Shown here: one piece after another, positions 18,360-27,269 of the stretch | How positions within the stretch are numbered: the first letter of the stretch is position 1 | How the letters are laid out: the number at the start of each line of letters is the position of its first letter | Assembly (NCBI RefSeq): GCF_002162135.1 | Contig: NZ_CP021382.1 | Coordinates: forward strand, 2,416,001 to 2,480,000 | Source of the DNA: Cellvibrio sp. PSBB006 | GTDB taxonomy: Bacteria; Pseudomonadota; Gammaproteobacteria; Pseudomonadales; Cellvibrionaceae | Direction: 5' to 3' | DNA length: 64,000 nucleotides | Program-made: the position numbers and the translations under genes | The notes under the pieces: generated by a model | Told to the model about the DNA's origin: nothing | What the model saw: the letters and a program-made list of their open reading frames with translations, nothing else | Databases searched by the model: none

Positions 18360-19109
18360 CTAAGACTTCTGTTGACGTTGACGCACAGCCTCGAATAAAC
18401 AAACGCCGGTCGCGACCGATACGTTCAAGCTGCTGACCGTCCCCGCCATGGGAATGTTCATCAGATGGTCGCAGGTTTCCTGGGTCAGGCGTCGCAAACC
18501 GTCACCTTCCGCGCCCATTAAAATACCGATAGGACCAGTCAGGTTGGACTGGTAAACCGACAGGTCTGCTTCGCCGGCCGCACCGAATAACCACACACCG
18601 GCTTCCTGCAGTTTTTTCAGGGTGCGGGCGAGATTGGTTACCGGAACAAAAGGCAGGACTTCTGCCGCACCACAAGCGACCTTGCGTGCGACCGGATTCA
18701 AACCGGCAGACTTATCCTTGGGTGCAATAACCGCATGGACACCAGCGGCTTCTGCGGTACGCATGCACGCGCCGAGATTATGCGGGTCGGTCACACCGTC
18801 CAGGATCAATAGAAAGGCCGGTTCGGACAGATTGTCCAGCATTCGAAATAAAAAAGCTTCGTCATGGTTCTCACCCGGCGTACAACGTGCAACCACGCCC
18901 TGATGGTTTTCCTCATCCACTAATTCGTCAAGGCGAGTGCGATTAACATACTGAATGTGAATGTCATTGTTCTGTGCCGCGCTGGCAATCTTTTGCAGGC
19001 GCTGGTCATTACGCCCCTGTAACAAAAACAATTCCTGTACACGCTGGGGTGCACTTTTCAACAGGGCCTGAACCGCGTGCAGGCCGTAAATCAATTCGTT
19101 ATCTTTCAA
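18360..19109 (-). CDS. rlmB: 23S rRNA (guanosine-2'-O-)-methyltransferase
   Basis: About 249 residues of the SpoU/TrmH (SPOUT) family. It begins (M)KDNELIYGLHAVQALL like RlmB and carries the SAM-knot motifs LDGVTDPHNLGACMRTAEAAG, GILMGAEGDGLRRL and IPMAGTVSSLNVSVATG. It methylates G2251 of 23S rRNA. The likely start is TTG at 19109, preceded by GAGG; a TTG at 19130 would add seven residues. It follows rnr in the same direction, as in E. coli. Confidence 0.92.
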   Translation of the reverse strand: MKDNELIYGLHAVQALLKSAPQRVQELFLLQGRNDQRLQKIASAAQNNDIHIQYVNRTRLDELVDEENHQGVVARCTPGENHDEAFLFRMLDNLSEPAFLLILDGVTDPHNLGACMRTAEAAGVHAVIAPKDKSAGLNPVARKVACGAAEVLPFVPVTNLARTLKKLQEAGVWLFGAAGEADLSVYQSNLTGPIGILMGAEGDGLRRLTQETCDHLMNIPMAGTVSSLNVSVATGVCLFEAVRQRQQKS

Positions 19110-19212
19110 TGTAAGCCTCAAAAAAACCAAACTGTAAAGCCACCGCTGATAACAATCGGTGGGTTATTCATCTGTTTGCTGATCACTGCACAGGATCACT
19201 TCCGTTTGCGCC

Positions 19213-21951
19213 CTACTTCTCCTTCTTAAATTTAGCCAGCGCTTTTTTAACGCCAGCTGTCGCGGACGAAAGAATTGACTTGCCTTTAGCTGGCGCACTT
19301 GCTTGAGCCGCAGGAACTGATTCTGTCTTCGTCTTGCGCCGAGCTTTTTTATCTTGATTGCCATCCGTCACTCCAGCTGTTGAGTCCGTGCGGGTACGGC
19401 GGCTTTTGGTCGGTGCAACATCAACTTGTGTCGACTTTGCACTGGCGCTGCCTGCCGTGGATTTTTTCTTGCCGGCCTTGGTCGACCCTGTTGCTGTCTC
19501 TACCTTGGCCTGTCTGGATTTGGCTTTGGTTGGAGCAACACGAGGCTCTTGCGCTTTTTTGCCTTTCGCTGACTTGGTCGTCGCTTTGCTGCGCTTGGCG
19601 GGTTTTTCTGCTGTTTTGGTTTTGCTCGATTTTGCACGATGCGCCACAACAGATTCCAGCTCAAAATCTATCTTGCGATTGTCGAGGTCAACACGCACGA
19701 CACGCACCACCAGTTCATCGCCCAAGCCGAAGACTTTGCGCGTGCGCTCACCTACCAGCCGATGTTGTGCGGCTTCAAAGCGATAGTAATCATGCGGCAA
19801 GGCAGTGACGTGAATAAGCCCTTCGACATACAGTTCTTTTAATTCGATAAACAAACCAAACCCGGTCACCGCGCTGACAATGCCGGGGAATACCGAACCA
19901 ACCTGATCGCGCAGGAATTCACATTTGAGCCAGCTCACCACATCGCGTGTTGCTTCATCGGCGCGCCGCTCAGTCATGGAACAGTGCTCGCCCAGCCCGG
20001 CCATATCGGCGGGCGAATAGGGGTAGATAGCGCGCTGCTTCAGGAGGCTGGCACCGTCAACGCGCTGCACCTGTTTCGAGGGCAGCTCACTGCGAATGAC
20101 CGAACGAATCGCACGGTGTACTAACAGATCAGGGTAACGGCGAATCGGCGAGGTGAAATGTGTGTAGGCCTCATAGCCCAGACCAAAGTGGCCGAGGTTT
20201 TCCACCTGATACATCGCCTGGCGCAGACTGCGCAACATTACGGTTTGGATCATGTTGCTGTCTGAACGATTCTGGATTTGCTCCATCAAGGCCTGGTAAT
20301 CCAGCGAAGTTGGCGCATCGCCACCCGCAAGCGATAAGCCCAACTCACCCAAAAATTCACGCAGATTAGTCAGCTTTTGTTCGGTAGGGCCTTCGTGCAC
20401 CCGATACACGCCGGTCAGATTGTGCTTTTGTAGAAACTTGGCTGCACACACATTGGCGCAGAGCATACATTCTTCAATTAACTTATGCGCATCATTACGA
20501 CGCACCGGTACGATGCGTTCGATCTTGCGCTCATCATTGAAAACAATGCGCGTCTCTACCGTTTCAAAATCGATCGCACCACGGTCATCGCGCGCTTCGC
20601 GCAGGCACTTATATAAGTCATGCAGACGATGCAATTGCGGCAACACCGCGCGGAACTGCTGACGCAGTGGATATTGATCATCATCCGGATGCGCCAGGAT
20701 CTCGCCCACCTGCGTATAGGTCAGGCGTGCGTGGGAGTGCATCACCCCTTCATAAAATTGATAACCGGAAATCTTGCCCGCATCGGTGATGGTCATCTCG
20801 CATACCATACACAAGCGGTCTACCTGTGGGTTGAGCGAACACAGGCCATTGGACAAGGCCTCGGGCAGCATGGGCACGACGAAGTCGGGGAAATAAACAG
20901 AGTTACCGCGCAGACAGGCTTCTTTATCCAGAGCGCTGTCGATATGTACATAATGCGAAACATCAGCAATCGCGACATACAAACGCCAACCGCCTTTGCG
21001 CCGCTCACATAACACCGCGTCATCAAAGTCGCGCGCATCTTCGCCGTCAATGGTAACGAACGGGAGGTGGCGCACATCGACACGATGCAGCTTGTCAGCC
21101 TCCTGCACCTCGCCGGGAATACCTGCCGCTTCGGCCTCAACCGACGGCGGCCAGATACTGGGGATGCCGTGGGACTGGATCGCCAGCTCAATCTCCATGC
21201 CCGGCGCCATGTGGTTGCCGAGCACACGGACGACCCGCCCTACCGGCGGACGATTCTTGTCCGGTTGCTGGGTGATCTCCACCACCACAATTTGCCCGGG
21301 TTCTGCACCACCCCAGGCACCGAAGGGAATCATGATGTCCTGGGTAATGCGCACATTCTCCGGCCGCACAAATTGCACGCCTTCCTCATTAAAGAAGCGC
21401 CCCGCCAACTGTTTGGTGTTGCGCGATAACACCTCGACGATAGCGCCTTCTTCCTTACCCCGGTATTGATGGCCGGCCATGCGTACCAGCACTTCGTCAC
21501 CATCAAACACACGACGCATTTGTCGGTTGTGGAGATAGATGTCTTCGCCACCTTCAGCGGGAATCACAAAGCCGTAGCCGTCGCGATGCCCCTGTACCCG
21601 GCCGCGCACCACGTCAATCTTGTCCGGCCGGACATAGGCGTCACGCCGATTGCTGATCAATTGGCCATCCCGCGTCATCGCGATCAGGCGGCGGCGCAGC
21701 GCTTCGACATCATCCTCACCGGTCAAATTGAGCATGTCGCACATCTCGGGGTGGGTAACCGGATAGGCGGCTTTATCTAACAATTCAAGAATATATTCAC
21801 GGCTGGGGATGGGGTTTTCGTATTTTTCGGCCTCGCGCTGGGCGAAAGGGTCGTTTTTGGGCAGTTTGCGTTTCGTCAAAATAAATGTCCTGTCAGTATC
21901 CCTGGAAGATGGGTTTGGGCGTTTAGACCCTAAATAAGGTGCAATATTCAC
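19213..21951 (-). CDS. rnr: ribonuclease R
   Basis: Up to 912 residues. Order: N-terminal winged helix (EYILELLDKAAYPVTHPEMCD), two cold-shock domains, RNB exonuclease domain with TIDGEDARDFDDAV (catalytic Asp cluster, ~305), S1 domain (~650-735) and a long Lys/Ala/Ser/Thr-rich tail (~740-912). It degrades structured RNA 3' to 5'. The start could be GTG at 21951 or TTG at 21879; the latter has AGGA upstream and gives the usual N-terminus near KRKLPKNDPFAQRE. The tail is longer and more repetitive than in E. coli. Confidence 0.95.
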   Translation of the reverse strand: MNIAPYLGSKRPNPSSRDTDRTFILTKRKLPKNDPFAQREAEKYENPIPSREYILELLDKAAYPVTHPEMCDMLNLTGEDDVEALRRRLIAMTRDGQLISNRRDAYVRPDKIDVVRGRVQGHRDGYGFVIPAEGGEDIYLHNRQMRRVFDGDEVLVRMAGHQYRGKEEGAIVEVLSRNTKQLAGRFFNEEGVQFVRPENVRITQDIMIPFGAWGGAEPGQIVVVEITQQPDKNRPPVGRVVRVLGNHMAPGMEIELAIQSHGIPSIWPPSVEAEAAGIPGEVQEADKLHRVDVRHLPFVTIDGEDARDFDDAVLCERRKGGWRLYVAIADVSHYVHIDSALDKEACLRGNSVYFPDFVVPMLPEALSNGLCSLNPQVDRLCMVCEMTITDAGKISGYQFYEGVMHSHARLTYTQVGEILAHPDDDQYPLRQQFRAVLPQLHRLHDLYKCLREARDDRGAIDFETVETRIVFNDERKIERIVPVRRNDAHKLIEECMLCANVCAAKFLQKHNLTGVYRVHEGPTEQKLTNLREFLGELGLSLAGGDAPTSLDYQALMEQIQNRSDSNMIQTVMLRSLRQAMYQVENLGHFGLGYEAYTHFTSPIRRYPDLLVHRAIRSVIRSELPSKQVQRVDGASLLKQRAIYPYSPADMAGLGEHCSMTERRADEATRDVVSWLKCEFLRDQVGSVFPGIVSAVTGFGLFIELKELYVEGLIHVTALPHDYYRFEAAQHRLVGERTRKVFGLGDELVVRVVRVDLDNRKIDFELESVVAHRAKSSKTKTAEKPAKRSKATTKSAKGKKAQEPRVAPTKAKSRQAKVETATGSTKAGKKKSTAGSASAKSTQVDVAPTKSRRTRTDSTAGVTDGNQDKKARRKTKTESVPAAQASAPAKGKSILSSATAGVKKALAKFKKEK

Positions 21952-22130
21952 ATCGCAACCCTAGGGATAGCCTGATTATAGGGTTAGCGAACCGCAAACA
22001 CACGAAAAGACAAGGAATCCTTACAATTTGGCATAAATAAAAATGCTAAAAAGTCGAGGAAAGCCCGTTGACAACCCAAGAGTGGATATTTATAGTTCGC
22101 GGCCTCGGCAAACCGCGCCGAGCACTCCCT

Positions 22131-22217
22131 GCCCCGGTGGTGAAATTGGTAGACACGCCAGCTTCAGGTGCTGGTGGCCGAAAGGCCGTGGAGGTTCAAG
22201 TCCTCTCCTGGGCACCA
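22131..22217 (+). tRNA. tRNA-Leu(CAG)
   Basis: 87 bases with a long variable arm. The anticodon stem CCAGC/GCTGG encloses TTCAGGT, giving anticodon CAG. The 3' end, including an encoded CCA, is intact and is the integration site of the element to its right. Confidence 0.97.
22200..22217 (+). repeat. attL core of the tRNA-Leu element
   Basis: GTCCTCTCCTGGGCACCA, the 3' end of tRNA-Leu. Its partner is at 26967-26983. Confidence 0.75.
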
Positions 22218-22251
22218 CTTATAGATATGAGGCAATCTCATATTGTCCGAG

Positions 22252-22276
22252 AACCCGCAAATTTAGCGGGTTTTTG
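22252..22276 (+). terminator. terminator downstream of tRNA-Leu (element-borne)
   Basis: AACCCGC-AAATTTA-GCGGGTT is followed by TTT. It lies inside the left end of the integrated element and would end the tRNA transcript. Confidence 0.75.
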
Positions 22277-22329
22277 CATTTTTAGACTCCGAGAATGTCC
22301 AGCTAGGTCCCTTTCAATCCCGCTTTTTT

Positions 22330-22351
22330 GTTGGTATCGTTGTTGGTATCG
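22330..22351 (+). promoter_or_regulatory. left arm-type integrase sites (tandem GTTGGTATCG)
   Basis: GTTGGTATCG occurs at 22330-22339 and 22342-22351 (12-base period), just before the integrase. The same double motif, slightly diverged, is at the other end (26889-26910) in the same orientation. This is what arm-type integrase sites would look like. Confidence 0.55.
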
Positions 22352-22372
22352 AGATTCAACCTCGGCGACCAA

Positions 22373-23604
22373 ATGGCAACAAATAAGCTCACGGACATTG
22401 AAGTCAAACAAGCCGCAATTCGAGAAGGTGATTACAAAATTACCGACGGCGGCGGGCTCTACTTGCTGGTTAAAAACAACGGCACAAAATGCTGGCGGCT
22501 GGCGTACCGTTTCGCAGGAAAGCAAAAAACCTTAGCCTTAGGCATTTATCCAAGCGTCGCTTTAAAACAAGCCAGAGACGCGCGCAATGAAGCAAAAGAT
22601 AAACTCGCCAAAAACATCGACCCATCACTCGATAAAAAACAGGAAAAACTCAAACAACAATTAGCGGCCGCAAACACGTTTGAAGCTATCGCCCGCGATT
22701 GGTGGCAACACAAACTTGGCCACTGGCTCCCACACCACAGCCTGCGAGTTCTAGGCCGCCTAGAGGCCGACGTGTTCCCGCGTATCGGCATCACCCCCAT
22801 CACTGAATTGCGCCCACCACACATCAAAGCGATTATCCACAACATAGAAAAGCGCAATGCATTAGATGTAGCCAAACGGGTTTTACAGGATGTTCGCCGA
22901 GTGTTTGCCTATGCCGTAGAGCTAGGCCATATAGAAACTAATCCAGCGCGTGAACTGACTTCAAAGGCTCGCCAAACGACACACAGAGATGCCCTACCTC
23001 CAGAGCAGCTACCGCAATTTATGCGCGACCTTGCAAGCTACCATGAGCGCGGACGCCTACTTACGCGCTATGCCGTAGAGCTTTTAGTGCTGACCTTCGT
23101 TCTGGTGAACTTCGTGGCGCGCGCTGGAGTGAATTTGATTTAAAAGAATGTTTGTGGCGCATACCCGCTGAGCGCATGAAAATGAAAACTGACCACATGG
23201 TGCCATTGTCCAAACAGACTTTGGTACTACTGCAGAAAATACGCGAGATAACGGGCAATTTTGAGTTGCTGTTTCCCTCCGAGCGCCGCATTACCGACCC
23301 CATGAGCGACAACACCATGCGTCGCGCCATATTCAAATTAGGTTATGACGGCAACACTCCAGGCAAAGCCAAATGCGTACCCCACGGCCTGCGCACTACC
23401 GCCTGCTCAATCTTGAATGAACAGGGCTTTAACCCAGATGCTATTGAGCGCCAAATGTCTCACATGGAGCGTAACGGCGTAAGAGCGGCCTACACCCACC
23501 ATGCGCAATACAAAGATGATCGATTTGAAATGATGGAGTGGTGGGCAAACAACATAGATAGAATCAAAAGCAATTTAATGAAGGAACAGACACCATGTTT
23601 ATAA
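22373..23604 (+). pseudogene. P4-type tyrosine integrase, frameshifted
   Basis: The N-terminal part (MATNKLTDIEVKQAAIREGDYKITDGGGLYL...) is the DUF4102 arm-binding domain of P4-family integrases. The frame breaks near 23097: frame 1 continues to a stop at 23141-23143, while the sequence RSGELRGARWSEFDL continues in another frame and joins the C-terminal part. That part carries the catalytic HGLRTTA motif and the SHMERN...YTHHAQY region with the nucleophile Tyr. All catalytic blocks are present across the two frames, so one small indel explains the break. Unless translational slippage occurs, the enzyme is inactive. Confidence 0.88.
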
Positions 23605-24266
23605 AAAGCGGCCATATCGAATATGAAGAATTTCTCATTGAGCGCGGATCTCAGCATATAGGCACACTTTCTAAAAAGGACTTGATAATGCAGATGCAGG
23701 ATCATCTCGAAGAGCATCGATACAACACTAGCCTAATACTTGAACATGAAGAAAATCAGTACAAAAAAAAACAGGGTATAAAAGAGTTCGACCAAAAATG
23801 GGTAGTTTTGAAAGACAGAACCTTAGAGGCGAGAGCCGTCCTAGCCTCGGGGGACATAAATTTGATTGCCTCAACATTCTACTGGCTCGGTCTGGCATCA
23901 GCCCAACTAGACCAAGAAGCAACCGATTTAATTGAGTTTTCTAAGAACATGTCATCAATAAGACATGGGATGAAGTCTGAACTTGCACTATCGAAAAAAA
24001 ATGTTGCCAGTAAATTTGTCAGAAAGGAAGCGCTAGAATTTGCCAATAAATGCTGGAAGTCCCCCTCACACTCACACGAAAGAATAGGAAAAATAGCAGA
24101 GCTAACTAAAATTCATATTGAAGCTCTATGTTCGTCTAATAAAGAAATAGAAGAAATAATAGACCAATCCGGCTACAAACTGCCCCGTGATATAAACGTC
24201 ATTAAACGCTGGCTAAGACCAATAGCGCCTAAATCAGCTCAAGCAAGAGGTCGACCAAAAAATTAA
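23595..24266 (+). CDS. hypothetical protein of the tRNA-Leu element
   Basis: 223 residues, mostly helical and charged, with no signal peptide or recognised motif. The base composition is markedly more AT-rich than the flanking chromosome. It overlaps the end of the integrase reading frame by 10 bp. Function not recognised; the position next to the integrase and before alpA is that of accessory cargo. Confidence 0.65.
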   Translation: MFIKSGHIEYEEFLIERGSQHIGTLSKKDLIMQMQDHLEEHRYNTSLILEHEENQYKKKQGIKEFDQKWVVLKDRTLEARAVLASGDINLIASTFYWLGLASAQLDQEATDLIEFSKNMSSIRHGMKSELALSKKNVASKFVRKEALEFANKCWKSPSHSHERIGKIAELTKIHIEALCSSNKEIEEIIDQSGYKLPRDINVIKRWLRPIAPKSAQARGRPKN

Positions 24267-24376
24267 ATATATACTTTTCGTACGAGAAATATATTTATCG
24301 CACGAAGTACAAATTTTAATTTCTATATAACTATATAAATTAGATATCGCACTCAACAACACGAGAACGATATCCA

Positions 24377-24598
24377 ATGAACCAATTCCCAACCGGCTTT
24401 ATTCGCTTAAATCAAATACTTGGCAACCCCAAAGCAAACCCACCAATACCAGCAATTATTCCAGTCTCCAAATCCACCTTCTGGCTTGGTGTTAAAGAAG
24501 GTCGCTACCCTCAACCCGTTAAGCTGGGTAAGCGTTGCACCGCTTGGCGAGTAGATGATATCCGTCGCTATATCGAGAGTGTTGGGGGTGAAGCATGA
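24377..24598 (+). CDS. AlpA-family transcriptional regulator
   Basis: 73 residues with the AlpA/excisionase-like winged helix: IPVSKSTFWLGVKEGRYPQPVKLGKRCTAWRVDDIRRYI. In P4-like elements AlpA homologues activate integrase or act as excision factors. It overlaps the next gene by 4 bp (ATGA). Confidence 0.88.
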   Translation: MNQFPTGFIRLNQILGNPKANPPIPAIIPVSKSTFWLGVKEGRYPQPVKLGKRCTAWRVDDIRRYIESVGGEA

Positions 24599-24864
24599 AC
24601 CGCAAACACCTGAGTAACGCCAGTGCCAACGCACAAAGAAAACGTTTACTGGAAGCCCTTAAAAGCCTGGGTGCAGTCAATACACTCTATGCCCGTGACC
24701 GATTAAATATAATGGCACCCGCCCCGCGCGTGAAAGAGTTACGCGAGCAAGGTCACCTGATACACACCGACCGAATCAGCATAACTGACCAAAACGGCTT
24801 TCTTCATAGGAATGTTGCTCGCTATGTACTGATTCAATTAGCAGGAGAAAAGACAGAAAAATAA
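24595..24864 (+). CDS. small helix-turn-helix (HTH_39-like) protein
   Basis: 89 residues: QRKRLLEALKSLGAVNTLYARDRLNIMAPAPRVKELREQGHLI is a winged-helix domain common on phage satellites and islands. It overlaps alpA by 4 bp, so it is translationally coupled, and a terminator follows. Confidence 0.75.
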   Translation: MNRKHLSNASANAQRKRLLEALKSLGAVNTLYARDRLNIMAPAPRVKELREQGHLIHTDRISITDQNGFLHRNVARYVLIQLAGEKTEK

Positions 24865-24865
24865 A

Positions 24866-24899
24866 ACCCGCTTAAACATTTGCCTAAGCGGGCTTATTT
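24866..24899 (+). terminator. terminator after the alpA operon
   Basis: The stem CCCGCTTA / TAAGCGGG is followed by CTTATTTA. Confidence 0.7.
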
Positions 24900-24961
24900 A
24901 ACACGGCTAGCGGTGAAAGTTTGCAGACCTGAGCCGCTAGCCAACAACAGGCTAGCACAGC

Positions 24962-25216
24962 ATGAACACCATTCCCAAACCAATTCACCTCAAAAACAGA
25001 AAAGGTTTTTTAATCAAAAACTTAGCGCACATACCAAACGGCATTGGACAAACCTTGCAGGTTTTTTACCCCGTTTTTTGCAATACAGCCCACCGAATTT
25101 GTTTTTTAATTCATAGGCTTACAAACCAAGCTACCCCACATGCTGCGCTAGGTTACTTTATATTATCTATGTCAAGTTTTACCGCCCCTTACATCGCTCT
25201 AATGGATGCGCAATGA
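24962..25216 (+). CDS. possible small protein preceding the Gp2-like gene
   Basis: 84 codons whose stop overlaps the next start (ATGA), suggesting coupling. The protein has no recognisable domain and the ribosome site is weak, so it may be a leader rather than a functional protein. Confidence 0.3.
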   Translation: MNTIPKPIHLKNRKGFLIKNLAHIPNGIGQTLQVFYPVFCNTAHRICFLIHRLTNQATPHAALGYFILSMSSFTAPYIALMDAQ

Positions 25217-25779
25217 GCTACATAGTCACCAATCCATTAATCGAATTTAACGGCGAATGGTGGGAAATAAACACGCGTAAGAGTGGCATTTACCACGACA
25301 TGATGCAGGCAATACTGGGGCAACTATTCGCAATGCTAAGTCACCACAATAAAGCGCTGGTTTTTCGTTTTGATTTACATTGCCCGAGCCATACTGACAC
25401 CAATAAAACCATCACTGATTTTTTGCGGCGCTTATCGCGGCGAGTGATCCGGCATTACGGCCTGAGCCGCTTTGGTTATTGCTGGGTGCGCGAGCAAGAA
25501 AAAGCAAAACAGCAGCACTATCACTTTGCGCTAATACTGGACGGCAACAAAATACAAAAGCCCAGCCTTATATGGGAAATGATAAAAACCATTTGGGAAT
25601 TTATGGGCGGCAAATGCTGGCTACCAGACAACGCCTATTACCGCCTGACACGCGCAAACCGACACCAGACACAGGAAGCAATCAAACGCCTGTCATACCT
25701 AGCCAAAGGCCGTGGCAAGAGCTACAAACCCCAACAGACAAAAAACTACGGTACTAGCCGGATAAAGGCGCGAGAATAG
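25213..25779 (+). CDS. inovirus Gp2 / YagK-YfjJ family protein (HUH-like)
   Basis: 188 residues matching the YagK/YfjJ C-terminal domain family (inovirus-type Gp2). A His-rich strand QQHYHFALIL (about residue 99) looks like the HxH motif of HUH endonucleases, and conserved aromatic blocks (HYGLSRFGYCWVREQE, GGKCWLPDNAYYRLTR) surround it. A role in rolling-circle-type replication of the island is inferred from the family and from the absence of any other replication gene. Confidence 0.75.
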   Translation: MSYIVTNPLIEFNGEWWEINTRKSGIYHDMMQAILGQLFAMLSHHNKALVFRFDLHCPSHTDTNKTITDFLRRLSRRVIRHYGLSRFGYCWVREQEKAKQQHYHFALILDGNKIQKPSLIWEMIKTIWEFMGGKCWLPDNAYYRLTRANRHQTQEAIKRLSYLAKGRGKSYKPQQTKNYGTSRIKARE

Positions 25780-25813
25780 CCCACAGGCGATTTAACAACG
25801 AACAGGTAAACAT

Positions 25814-26053
25814 ATGACCCGATGGCAGCAACAACAAACCAATCGCAATACCATTAAGCACCTGCAAACCGTTTTATTGCTTAACAACTCGCGCCCGCCC
25901 AGCTATGTGAAAGCGGTAGCTGCGCTAAACCGCCTGGCAATCACTACCAGCAGAGGCAACCCTTGGACACCCAAGCGGCTTTTCAGAATGTTGCAGCGCA
26001 ACGGAATCAGCGGACTGCATGGTCTATGCGCATCGCTAAAAGAAAAGAGCTAA
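25814..26053 (+). CDS. small protein with recombinase-linker-like motif
   Basis: 79 residues. AAGAGGCAACCCTTGG encodes RGNPW within SRGNPWTPKRLFRMLQRNGISGL, which resembles the segment after the catalytic domain of serine recombinases (RGxxWxxxxLxxxL). There is no catalytic domain. It follows the Gp2-like gene by 34 bp in the same direction. Confidence 0.5.
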   Translation: MTRWQQQQTNRNTIKHLQTVLLLNNSRPPSYVKAVAALNRLAITTSRGNPWTPKRLFRMLQRNGISGLHGLCASLKEKS

Positions 26054-26148
26054 ATCAACAAAAAACATACATGCTTCAATCTAAAATTTTTCGGATAGCC
26101 TGAATATTTAACTGATTGCACCAAGTTTTGTTGTTAATTTCGCTTCAC

Positions 26149-26580
26149 TTATTTACACGCACTAGCTAGAGCTACCGGTGCCCATTTGCCATTTACGAGC
26201 TTAGCTTTTGCGCCATTTTCCCATGTATAAATTTGTCCATCGACATAGGCTTTTCCGTTTACATCTGCATTTTTTTCTATGTCTGGCAAGTAATAAGGCA
26301 TAGGGGCAACCTCATCGTATGGCTGGCTTACATGAAGATTCTGAACACCGCGAATGACATGATCCTTTCCTGCTAAATCTGTGAAGCTGATTTTATATAT
26401 TGGTTTACTAGAGAACATGCCACTTTCATCGCTGACCCACACCATCCCACCACATGCAAGATATTCGTTCCCATCGGCAGTGATTACACGCGGAGCCGTC
26501 TGAAATTTATCACAACCAAAAAGGAGTAAACTCGCAACCAAAGCTAACACTATCAATCCAATTCTATTCATGCCGAACAT
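26149..26580 (-). CDS. cargo lipoprotein of the tRNA-Leu element
   Basis: About 143 residues from the ATG at 26580 (GGAAGG upstream); MNR three codons later is an alternative. The lipobox LLLFGC (Cys near 20) marks a lipid-anchored protein. The mature part has no recognised domain. Cargo lipoproteins on small islands can be surface-exclusion or phage-blocking factors, but nothing in the sequence shows that here. Confidence 0.6.
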   Translation of the reverse strand: MFGMNRIGLIVLALVASLLLFGCDKFQTAPRVITADGNEYLACGGMVWVSDESGMFSSKPIYKISFTDLAGKDHVIRGVQNLHVSQPYDEVAPMPYYLPDIEKNADVNGKAYVDGQIYTWENGAKAKLVNGKWAPVALASACK

Positions 26581-26756
26581 CTTGTTTTTCCTTCCTAGTA
26601 AGGTTCCAGAAACTTTTGCTTGATAATTAGCACACACGGTAGACCAAGAGCAGAAACATTAAATATGAGTAAACTGCCGCCAGTCAACCAAAGTACATAG
26701 CAAATCAGCTCATTACCCTTTTTAAGCCGTAAACACCGGCAAATTACGGAGAATAA

Positions 26757-26842
26757 GGGTATTTCTGGACATCTTAGAAAGGGAATTGGGTATTTTTGCG
26801 CACTAAAAAAAAGGGTATTTTGAGACTCCCTAAAGGGTATTT
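26757..26842. repeat. four GGGTATTT repeats near the element's right end
   Basis: GGGTATTT occurs at 26757, 26788, 26813 and 26835 in the same orientation, spaced 31, 25 and 22 bases. They are followed by the arm-type sites. They could be iterons or a protein array, or simply AT-rich repetition. Confidence 0.4.
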
Positions 26843-26888
26843 TGCGACCAGTACGCGCAGGATTTAGCAGACACAGCACCTCACATTT

Positions 26889-26910
26889 GTTGGTATCGTC
26901 GTTGGCACCG
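26889..26910 (+). promoter_or_regulatory. right arm-type integrase sites
   Basis: GTTGGTATCG (26889) and GTTGGCACCG (26901) have the same 12-base period as the left pair, 57 bases inside attR. Confidence 0.5.
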
Positions 26911-26966
26911 GATAAAATCAATATTTTTTAATCATTTAAAATCAATAACTTATACTAATATTTCTT

Positions 26967-26983
26967 GTCCTCTCCTGGCACCA
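26967..26983 (+). repeat. attR core of the tRNA-Leu element
   Basis: GTCCTCTCCTGGCACCA is the tRNA-Leu 3' end lacking one G. It is followed at once by a terminator hairpin. Confidence 0.7.
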
Positions 26984-27269
26984 TATTCAAAAGCCTCGAT
27001 AGTGATATCGGGGCTTTTTCATTTGCGGCTTCGATTAACAACGGACTTGTCCTCAGTCGCTCTTGTACGTCCGGTACACCGCGACACTTGTGCATCCATG
27101 CACATCGTCCTAGGCACCAAATTTGAGAGCCTCGATAGCAATATCGGGGCTTTTTTGTTTCTGGTTTCAGACGCGATCGGTGACAAGGTAATTTAGTGAA
27201 AGATCGGCTAGTATCATGAGCTGTGGAGTAGCAGCTCCACGATGATGCAAATGGAATGGAGCCGATTTT
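26984..27269. other. tandem att-terminator modules right of the element
   Basis: Two near-identical modules follow the attR core: a stem AGCCTCGATAG...ATATCGGGGCT plus T-run at 26990-27019, and again at 27127-27157. Each is preceded by a GGCACCA remnant of the tRNA 3' end (26977-26983 and 27112-27118). The outer one is probably the original tRNA terminator. The inner one points to an earlier or nested integration. No gene is seen. Confidence 0.55.

Larger units (their letters stand above)
22218..26983 (+). mobile_element. small integrative element in tRNA-Leu (about 4.8 kb)
   Basis: It is bounded on the left by the tRNA-Leu 3' end and on the right by a 17-base copy of it (26967-26983, one G shorter). 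It carries a P4-type integrase (frameshifted), an unknown gene, an AlpA-like regulator, an HTH_39 protein, a Gp2/YagK-type replication-like protein, a small ORF and a lipoprotein. There is no capsid, packaging, relaxase or transfer gene, so it is a satellite-like or mobilisable genomic island. The broken integrase suggests it can no longer excise by itself. Confidence 0.8.
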
